In this document: positions 56,969 through 64,000 of the stretch, piece after piece
Numbering within the stretch: the stretch's first letter is position 1
Layout: the number at the start of each line of letters is the position of its first letter
Origin: Carya illinoinensis
Lineage: Eukaryota > Streptophyta > Magnoliopsida > Fagales > Juglandaceae
Direction: 5' to 3'
NCBI RefSeq assembly: GCF_018687715.1
Contig: NC_056752.1
Coordinates: 7,158,501-7,222,500 of the forward strand
DNA length: 64,000 bases
Program-made: the position numbers and the translations under genes
The notes under the pieces: model-generated
Told to the model about the DNA's origin: nothing
Seen by the model: only the letters and a program-made list of their open reading frames with translations
Databases searched by the model: none

Positions 56969-58510
56969 GTGGACAGAGATGACGAGTCAGATTTTGCCTT
57001 GGCAAGTTCATCATCCATTTGTCATTCCGATGAATGGATTATGGATTCCGGATGTACCTATCATATGTGTCCCAATCGGGACTGGTTTACTGACTTCATA
57101 AAAATTGATGGTGGAGCAGTACTTATGGGCAATGATAGTGCTTGTAAGACTCAAGGAATAGGTAGCATTCGGTTAAAACTGCATGATGGTAGCGTCAAGA
57201 CTCTGACAGAAGTTCGGTATGTTCCGGACTTGCGGAAGAATCTCATCTCACTGGGATCTCTGGATTCAAAGAGATTCAGAATCGCCATTGAAGACGGAAC
57301 TCTCAAAGTACTAATGGGAGTTCAGGTGGCAATGAAGGGCTTGAGGCGAGGAAACTTGTACTTCTTGCAAGGAAGTACTGTTGATGGAAGAGCTTCCACA
57401 GGCTGTGAGAAGCTAGATGAGACTGATGACGACACTATCAGTCTTTGGCATATGCATATGGGACACGTAGGAGAAAAAGTTTTGCAAACACTGGTGAAGC
57501 AAGGCTTACTCAAAGGTGTCAAGACAGGTAAACTGTCTTTCTGTGAGCACTGTGTATTGGGGAAGCAGAGGCAGATCAAGTTTGGAACCGCAATACACAA
57601 TACACAGGAAATTCTTGACTATGTGCACTCCGATGTTTGGGGACCTACCCAAAATGCATCTTTGGGAGGTAAACATTGGTTTGTAACTTTTGTTGATGAT
57701 TATTCTCGACGTGTGTGGGTGTATACGATGAAGAATAAAGATGAAGTGATGAAAATCTTCTTTGATTGGAAGAAAATGGTTGAGACTCAGACCGGCAGGA
57801 AGATCAAGCGGCTCAGATATGATAATGGAGGTGAGTACACTTCAGACCCCTTCATGGAAGTATGCTGGAGAGAGGGAATTGTCAGACACTTCACGGCACG
57901 AGGTACACCGCAGCAGAACGGTGTGACAAAACGAATGAATCGTACTTTATTAGAGAAAGTGCGATGTATATTGCTGAAAGCTGGATTCAGTAAACAATTT
58001 TGGGCTGAAGCTGTGACATATGCCTGCTACCTCATCAACCGACTACCCGCAGCTGCCAATGACGGAAAGACACCCATTGAAATGTGGAGAGGTAAACATG
58101 CTACTGATTATGACTTTTTACACATTTTCGGATGTTCTGCTTACTATCATGCTAAAGAAAGTAAGCTTGATCTTAGAGCCAAGAAAGTAAAATTCTTGGG
58201 CTTTAGTACTGGTGTAAAAGGGTATAGACTCTGGTGTGTAGAGTCCAAAAAGGTAATCATCAGTAGAGATGTTACATTCAACGAATCTGAGATGCTTAAG
58301 TCACATAAGCATAAAGATTCCAGTGAAGGCAGCAGTGATAGTGAAATATCAGATGATTCACAGAGTGTGAAGTTTATTTCAAAGAAATTGGGAAAGCATG
58401 GACAAGATGAGGTTGATAATCCAGTCACAGTACCTCCAAGTCAACCCGAGTCAATAGCAACCAACAGACCGAGACGAGAGAAACGTGTACCGACACGTTA
58501 CGCAGACTAG
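56969..58510 (+). pseudogene. Copia-3 protease and integrase
   Basis: This long open stretch has 513 residues. The protease motif is IMDSGCTYHMCPN (D-S-G, near 57040-57070). The GAG_pre-integrase zinc region is at about 57440-57560 (LWHMHMGHV, CEHC). The integrase core shows HSDVWGPTQN (first D) and RYDNGGEYTS (second D), but the third acidic residue is changed: the motif reads NGVTKRMNR, with Lys at 57929-57931 where this family has Glu. That alone should stop strand transfer. The C-terminal region has FGCSAYYHAKESKL and FLGFSTGVKGYRLW. A TAG at 58508-58510 ends the frame. The type fits TNT1-94-like copia. Confidence 0.92.
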
Positions 58511-59500
58511 GTGACATATGCATTACCAGCTGAAGGGGGTGAGATCCCAACCACTTACAGAGAAGCCGTACAATCTAGTGAACAAGTTGAATGGACAAAG
58601 GCGATGAATAAAGAGATGCAGTCTCTTGACCAGAACCAGACTTGGGAGCTTGTGCCGCTTCCAAAAGGAAAGAAGACAGTTGGTTGTAAGTGGATCTTCA
58701 ATCAGAAAGATGATCAAGCTGCTAAAAATGGAGTGCGATACAAAGCTAGGTTGGTAGCCAAGGGCTACGCTCAGACAGAGGGAATTGACTACAGTGAAGT
58801 ATTTTCTCTTGTTGTGAAGCATTCATCCATTCGGATATTGTTAGCTTTGGTTGCACAATATGATCTTGAGTTAGCACAGCTTGATGTAAAGACAGCTTTC
58901 TTACATGGTGATCTGGAAGAGGAGATTTATCTGTCTCAACCAGAAGGATTCAAAGAAGCTGGCAAAGAGAATTGGGTATGCAGTCTGAAAAAGTCTCTCT
59001 ATGGCTTGAAGCAGTCACCTCGGCAATGGTACAAGCGTTTCGACCGCTTTATGTTGGATCTGAAATACACTCGTTGCCAATACGATCATTGTGTATATTT
59101 TAGAAAACTTGCAAATGGATCTTTCATTTATTTGCTTTTATATGTAGATGATATGTTAATTGCATATAATAGCAAGGGGGAGATAAATCTCTTAAAAACT
59201 CAGTTAAGTAATGAGTTTGAAATGAAAGATCTGGAAGAAGTACGAAGAATACTGGGGATGGAGATCGGCAGAGATAGGGTGAAAGGTACAGTTCACCTTA
59301 CTCAGAAGCAGTATCTGAAGAGAATACTACAACGATTCAACATCGACTCGAAGACGAAGCCGGTGAGTACTCCTATGGCCCCATATTTCAAGCTCAATAC
59401 ATTGCAGTCTCCTAAAACCGATGAAGAGTGGGACTACATGAGGAATGTCCCATATGCATGTGTTGTTGGAAGCTTAATGTATGCCATGGTGTGTATATGA
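58511..59500 (+). pseudogene. Copia-3 reverse transcriptase
   Basis: A 329-residue frame carries all the main copia RT blocks: WTKAMNKEMQSLDQNQTWEL, GCKWIFNQK, YKARLVAKGYAQTEGIDYSE, AQLDVKTAFLHGDLEEEIYL and SLYGLKQSPRQWYKRF. The catalytic YVDD box is intact in LLLYVDDMLIA (about 59137-59169). It ends at a TGA (59498-59500) inside the usual YAM-x-C-T-R-P-D-I block, in a context that fits CGA to TGA. Confidence 0.93.
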
Positions 59501-59539
59501 CCTGATATCTCCCAGGCCGTTAGCTTAGTTAGTCGCTAT

Positions 59540-60112
59540 ATGCATAATCTTGGAAAGGATCATTGGCATGCGGCTAAGTGGATTCTACGGTATATTTCAA
59601 AGACCGTAGATGTTGGTTTGAGGTTCAAGAAGAGTGAAGATAGTCTAGTAACTGGATATGTTGACTCAGACTATGCAGGTGATCTTGACAAACGCCGATC
59701 GACAACTAGTTATGTGTTCACTATGGCTAGAGGACCAGTTAGTTGGCGATCAACTTTGCAGTCAACAATTGCACTATCATCAACTGAGGCTGAATACATG
59801 GCTGTAACAGAAGCCGTGAAAGAAGCTATTTGGTTACAGGGATTGGTAACAGATTTGGGCTTTAAACAACAAGAGGTTACCGTTTACTGTGACAGTCAGA
59901 GTGCAATTCATTTGGCCAAGAATCAAGTATATCACTCTTGAACAAAACATATAGATGTCCGATTTCACTTTGTACTTGAAATATTAGAAGAAGATGACAT
60001 CAAACTTCAGAAGATTGGCACTAAAGATAATCCAGCAGATATGTTGACGAAGGTCGTCACAGGGAATAAGTTCCAACACTGTTTGGACTTGATCAGTATT
60101 GAACACTGCTAA
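59540..60112 (+). pseudogene. Copia-3 RNase H
   Basis: It contains WILRYISKTVDVGLRF, GYVDSDYAGDLDKRRSTTSY (first D), STEAEYMAVTEAVKEAIWL (E) and VYCDSQSAIHLAKNQVYH (second D). After a TGA at 59939-59941 it continues with TKHIDVRFHFV and DNPADMLTK and ends at TAA 60110-60112. The active-site residues are kept, so the loss is due to stops only. Confidence 0.92.
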
Positions 60113-60242
60113 GCACCCTCGGGTGCATTGAAGCGCATTCAACAACGGAAGTCTCTCATGTTAAAGAATGGGGTGCATTCATTTGAAAAATAAATCAGTT
60201 TGTAAGCATCATAGTATGACACACTTGGGTGGAGGGGGTGAT

Positions 60243-60592
60243 TGTTGAATAAACCCCCTAAGTGTGAAATGGGTTTGGGTTTGCAGCCACCAACTCCATG
60301 CTCACACACCACCACCCACCACCACCCACCATTGTTAGGCCACCCACTCTCTTCCAAGTTAGAAGAAACTGCAAACGGTGGGCTGCTCTTTCCTACAAAT
60401 GGGAGAGAGCTCAGGTACAAAATGTGCAGTGGGTGAAGAGAGAAAGATGGACGTGAGAGAGAAATAGAATTTGTAGAGTGTTTTGTAAATCTCGTACAAA
60501 TTCTATAAAAGAGGCTCCAGTGGACGTAAGCAATTTGCTGAAACACTTTAAAATTATTTTGTGTGATTTTTGGACAGGACGTAGGCACAACA
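60243..60592 (+). repeat. Copia-3 3' LTR
   Basis: 350 bases, matching the 5' LTR with about 23 substitutions by eye, mostly transitions, and one extra 10-base ccaccaccca unit near 60310. Its TATA-like site reads cctacaaatggg and is thus damaged, while that of the 5' LTR is intact. Confidence 0.93.
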
Positions 60593-61581
60593 AAAGCTAC
60601 CCATTATTAACTTTTTGTGGTTTGATGGCGGTTTGCTTTAGTTTTGATTGTTTCAGATGTAAAATGCAAATGATTTGATCTTGTCTATGAACAAAAAGAA
60701 ATGTTGTTTATGAGTTTCTATCATCTACTAGACTACCATTGAGAACGTAATTGTTTTCAAATATTCTCAAACTATTTCATCATTATTCAGTACTGTTATT
60801 CTTATACTATTTTTTTTTACTATTAATAAATTATTTCACTAGTATTCATAAATATTCTAAATATCTAAATGGACTCTAAATTTTATCCATCATTATAGTT
60901 TTATTCACCTAAAAACAAATGAAGCATATATATATATATATATATATAATTATGCAAAAAGTTGGAAGATTTGATGAAAGACTACATATATATTGAGGGA
61001 AAAAATAAGGACGATGATCTCAACAAGGGAAAAACTTCAAGGGAGAAATTTCTCGTGTTACTACGAATAATTTTGGGTTAGGTGCAGAAGCTAGCAGTAC
61101 TTATTGACAATGCCATCTGCCATATTTTAGTTCAATAATATAACAAAATTTGACTTGGCATGTTACATGTCAAAGAACAATAACAAAAATATGAAGATCT
61201 ACAAATAAAATAATATAAAACCTAAAATAATTTAAAATTACAAATAAAAAATAAATTGAAACCTGAAAATTTAACATTTATATAACTAAAATTAAAAATC
61301 AATGGAAAACAATAATAATAATCGAAAAATTTTAAAAAGTGGCCAGGGACGTTGCTTGTATTGATAGCAAGGGATTTGATGAAAAATGAAGTCTTCGTGC
61401 ATTGTTATTAGATAAAAAAAAAAATTGATAAAAAATATTAATATTTTATTATTATATAAAGAGTATCTAGTTAATCCAATATGAAAATGAATAGAATACG
61501 CAAAAGGTAAAACATGTGATATTAGCCAAATAATGACTTTGCCTTTACCTATTCTAATCAGAGTGCTCTTAAGTGTTGCTT
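60593..61581. other. AT-rich intergenic sequence upstream of copy D
   Basis: Unlike copies A-C there is no TATA box, leader or signal-peptide sequence homologous to the other copies here. It contains a partial Tourist-like MITE (about 60750-60895), an AT microsatellite near 60924-60948 and A-rich text. Confidence 0.65.
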
Positions 61582-62074
61582 AGCATTGGCACTGCCTACA
61601 ATACCATCTTCGCCCAAGGTGACCTTGCCTGCACTGCCCTCTGTGCCAACGCTGCCTAAAGCCACATTGCCACCACTGCCTAGTATGCCATTGCCTACTT
61701 TGCCGACTCAACCTACTCTTCCAAAGCCCACATTGCCGACGAACCCATTGCCAACACAGCTAACTCTTCCAAAGCCCATGTTGCTGCTACTGCTAAGCAC
61801 CCAATTCCCAACACTGCCAACAATGCCGACCGTCCCCATGGTGGCACTACCTCCACCGCAAGCTATTCCAATGCCCACCGTCCCCATGGTGGCACTACCT
61901 CCACTGCAAGCTATTCCAATGCCCACCATTCCAAACACAATACCTTCAATCCCCTCCATTCCAACTACTACCTTGACAATTCCCTTCCTCTCCCCACCAC
62001 CTTCAAATCAAACACTAGTTCTTAAGATGCCACATTTCCATTCTTCATTCCTCTATATAATTTGTTTGCACTAG
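61582..62074 (+). pseudogene. Proline-rich protein copy D, 5'-truncated, stop lost
   Basis: Homology to copies B and C starts abruptly at 61582 (agcattggcactgcctac), inside the codons for ALTLPT. Promoter, ATG, signal peptide and ARHLLDTP are all gone, and the first codon of the open frame is TTG, not ATG. The repeats then follow copy B (KATLPPLPSMPLPTLP, then TLPKPTLP). A 48-base unit (from accgtccccatggtggcact) is duplicated in tandem at 61829-61876 and 61877-61924. At the end, FLSPPPSN is followed by CAA where copy C has TAA, so the stop is lost and the frame runs 19 residues further (TLVLKMPHFH...). The lost start means no secreted product. Confidence 0.85.
61829..61924 (+). repeat. 48-bp tandem duplication in copy D
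   Basis: Two adjacent 48-base units encode VPMVALPPxQAIPMPT twice and differ at about one base (ccaccgcaa against ccactgcaa). The near identity shows a recent event, in line with slippage seen in the whole family. Confidence 0.9.
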
Positions 62075-62111
62075 TACTCATGTTCTTTTGGATTATGTTA
62101 GAACTTGATTC

Positions 62112-62367
62112 TAGGCCTGTGCATAAATGGCTTGGGCCTGGCCCACCCGAATAACCCGACCCACACAACCCGTCAAAGACGGGTTCATCGGGTAGACAAT
62201 TACATAGCGGGTTGAGTTAGATGCAGCCCGTCGAACTCGTGCAAACCGATATTCCTTTGCCTCATCTTCTCCCACTGCAAAACCCTAGCCATTGTCACCC
62301 TTCTCCATCACATTCTCCCTCGCCATTCCACACTCTCAGTCTTTCTTCCCACGAGGAGAAAAAATCC

Positions 62368-62402
<35 letters not shown>

Positions 62403-63129
62403 CATGATCATTGCTCCAAGATCACGTCCATTCTCCTTGCCCGTACTCCCCTCTCGATTTTCTTTGGATTAAAAGACAACATCGACTTGATTTGAAGATC
62501 TGGAGATTTGGAGATATGAAGATTCAAAAACTTTTGATGGTAGCGAGAATGACGGAAGTGGGATCTAAAGAACCAACGACAATGGAAGTGGGATCTGCCT
62601 AAAGGTGGATGGGTTTAATTTCTAAACTAAAAACTCTCTACCTGGTTCGCTTACTCTTATCTCTTGCGTTGCGTTGCTTCACTTCTTCAATGCTACGCCT
62701 ATTTGGAGACTACAATGAGAAAAGATGCCGCCTAAGATGGAGAAGCATTCCAAGGCACAGGAGGACCTTTTCTGCTCTCTTGAATAGGCTTCGGCCAAAT
62801 TTCCTGCTCTCATCAGTATATTTGCTATCATTGGTAAAGTTGCTGGTGTTGTGCGTGAGCCCAAAGGATTTAGAATTTGGCTCTCCGAGTGTTCCATAGA
62901 TTCTTCTTCCATTGTTGTTGGTATTGGTGGTGATGGGGTGTCAGTGCTTAGAGAAGAAAAAAGGGAAAAGGAAAGTGGTGAAACTGTGAAATGCAGTGTT
63001 CGATTCTAGAAGGTGGTGGCCCAGCCTGAAACATGTCGGGTCGGATCAGGTCATTTTCATTTCAGCTGGTTTCCGGGTCAGATTGGGTCGGCCCCAAATG
63101 TGACTACAGTGCATTGGGTTGTAGGCCTA
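62112..63129. mobile_element. Non-autonomous hAT element in the copy D 3' flank
   Basis: The left end is taggcctgtgcataaatgg and the right end, reverse complemented, taggcctacaacccaatg. Both are followed inward by cgggttcatcgggt/gggtcggatcaggt subterminal motifs. The flanks carry the identical 8-bp duplication cttgattc at 62104-62111 and 63130-63137, and the copy D flank joins cleanly across it when compared with copy C. The 1,018-bp interior has a (CT)n run at 62371-62401 and short frames without known domains (for example 62609-62899), possibly captured host sequence. No transposase. Confidence 0.93.
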
Positions 63130-64000
63130 CTTGATTCTCTTATTATACTGAGAGCTTTCACAGTCTTGAGGGGTTCATTTGCATTTTTCTATACAATAGA
63201 TTTTGATGTTTCTTTTTCTATCATTTTCATGTCAACACTAGCTATTTGGTCATGTCAGCAACATTTATTAGTGTTATTGCATTGTAATCGTCCATGTGAC
63301 TAAGAAAATATGATCTCTTTTGTGTTTCATTAGTCTCAACTCTCCCTACCTTCCCATCGAATTTATGCACTCCTCTCGTTCCTCTAAGATGGTGGCTATC
63401 AATTGGCTCAAGAGTTAAGTGGGCTTGGAATTTTCGTACTACTTTATGTACCATCTTTTCTATAACAATTTGGGAAAATGAGTATCACTACAGAGTCCAA
63501 ATGGATCACAAAAACAAAAGTCAATGTGGGTGCAAAACCTAGATTCTATCCTCGATCTGCATTGCCAATCCATGTGATATTGATTTGAGGTAACAACAGT
63601 ACTACTACGACAATATATGACAGACACAGAGACAGAGTCGAGCTATATAGAAGCATGGAATCCATATCTAGTGTGTAAAAACTAAAAATGTATGGTAATC
63701 TCTATTGACAATTTTTTCAGAAAATACTCTCCACTTCTCAACTAATAACTATTTTAAACTTTACGCTCTAAATGAATCAAAAGTAATATAATACGTACAC
63801 CTCCAATTATAAGAAAGTGACAAAAAACATCATTATTTATTTTGAACATCAAGATGGATGAAACATAGGTAAGAAAAAGTGATGTTGTAAATTGTAAAAC
63901 GCATGTTAATTGAAGGATGAAAAGTTTTTCTTTTTTCTTTTTGTTATTTTTTGTTCATCATGTATAAAGAGGTTCAAAGACCCGTGTAGAATGTTGCTGA
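63130..64000. other. Duplicated 3' flank of copy D, to the window edge
   Basis: It continues the homology with the copy C flank (gagaggctttcacag-like text, gaggggttcatttgcattt, taagagttaagtgggc, caaaaaacatcattatttat) to about 63900. No further gene is seen; a fifth copy could follow outside the window. Confidence 0.65.

Larger units (their letters stand above)
55176..60592 (+). mobile_element. Ty1/copia retrotransposon 3 (TNT1-94-like), full length
   Basis: Two LTRs (340 and 350 bases) with tgttgaat...cacaaca ends enclose a complete gag-pol region. The primer binding site tggtatcagagc (55518-55529) is a perfect initiator tRNA-Met type. A polypurine tract gggtggagggggtga ends just before 60243. 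Flanks gaagc (55171-55175) and aaagc (60593-60597) look like a 5-bp target duplication with one mismatch. The gag-pol frame runs in one register from about 56111 to a stop at 60110-60112, with no frameshift but seven in-frame stops. By eye the LTRs differ at about 23 of 340 bases, more than copia-1, so this insertion is probably older. It sits in the 3' flank of copy C. Confidence 0.95.

Noticed and set aside
1..64000. CRISPR arrays, rRNA operons, organelle gene clusters, bacterial or viral gene systems
   Set aside because: No evenly spaced direct repeats with unique spacers, no rRNA-like conserved text, and all coding content is of plant nuclear or plant transposon type.

Overview
The window looks like nuclear DNA from a eudicot plant: AT-rich intergenic sequence, widely spaced genes with plant-only domains (DUF4408/DUF761, bHLH-ACT, secreted proline-rich proteins) and many plant transposon types (Ty1/copia, L1-type LINE, hAT, CACTA, small TIR elements). 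A woody eudicot, possibly Fagales/Juglandaceae, is my guess from the general look of the repeats and the proline-rich family. It cannot be proved here. There are no rRNA genes, confident tRNA genes, CRISPR arrays or bacterial features.

Layout. 1-7.5 kb is repeat debris: a copia-like LTR (798-~1171) and a degraded minus-strand LINE (3.6-6.5 kb) that carries an 817-bp hAT MITE. 7555-12168 is an almost complete hAT transposon with 8-bp target duplications; its BED/hATC transposase is broken by one in-frame TGA. 12303-15674 is a non-autonomous CACTA element with a 3-bp target duplication and clusters of the palindrome CGTTCGAACG. 15.7-34.4 kb is low in repeats and holds two single-exon genes, a DUF4408/DUF761 membrane protein (21965-22678) and a J-domain-like zinc protein without the HPD motif (31023-32015). 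A three-exon bHLH-ACT transcription factor gene follows (34370-35288).

From 36 kb to the right edge lies a tandem family of secreted proline-rich proteins. Three copies look intact, each with a signal peptide and TATA box (A 35983-36384, B 45387-45881, C 54014-54487). A fourth (D, 61582-~62074) is a pseudogene that has lost its 5' end and its stop codon. Each interval between copies holds exactly one Ty1/copia retrotransposon, and each is of a different type: copia-1 (37859-43419, 1.28-kb LTRs, deletion from RT into the 3' LTR), copia-2 (47611-~52771, RE1-like, heavily mutated, 3' LTR truncated) and copia-3 (55176-60592, TNT1-94-like, one unshifted frame with seven stops). A 1,018-bp non-autonomous hAT sits just 3' of copy D.

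Likely functional genes are therefore five or six: DUF4408/DUF761, the J-like protein, bHLH-ACT and the proline-rich copies A, B and C. All transposase and polyprotein genes seen are broken. The genes do not form an obvious pathway. The clearest biological theme is a local expansion of cell-wall-type proline-rich proteins, followed by transposon invasion and decay of the last copy. I found no convincing new enzymatic or defence system.
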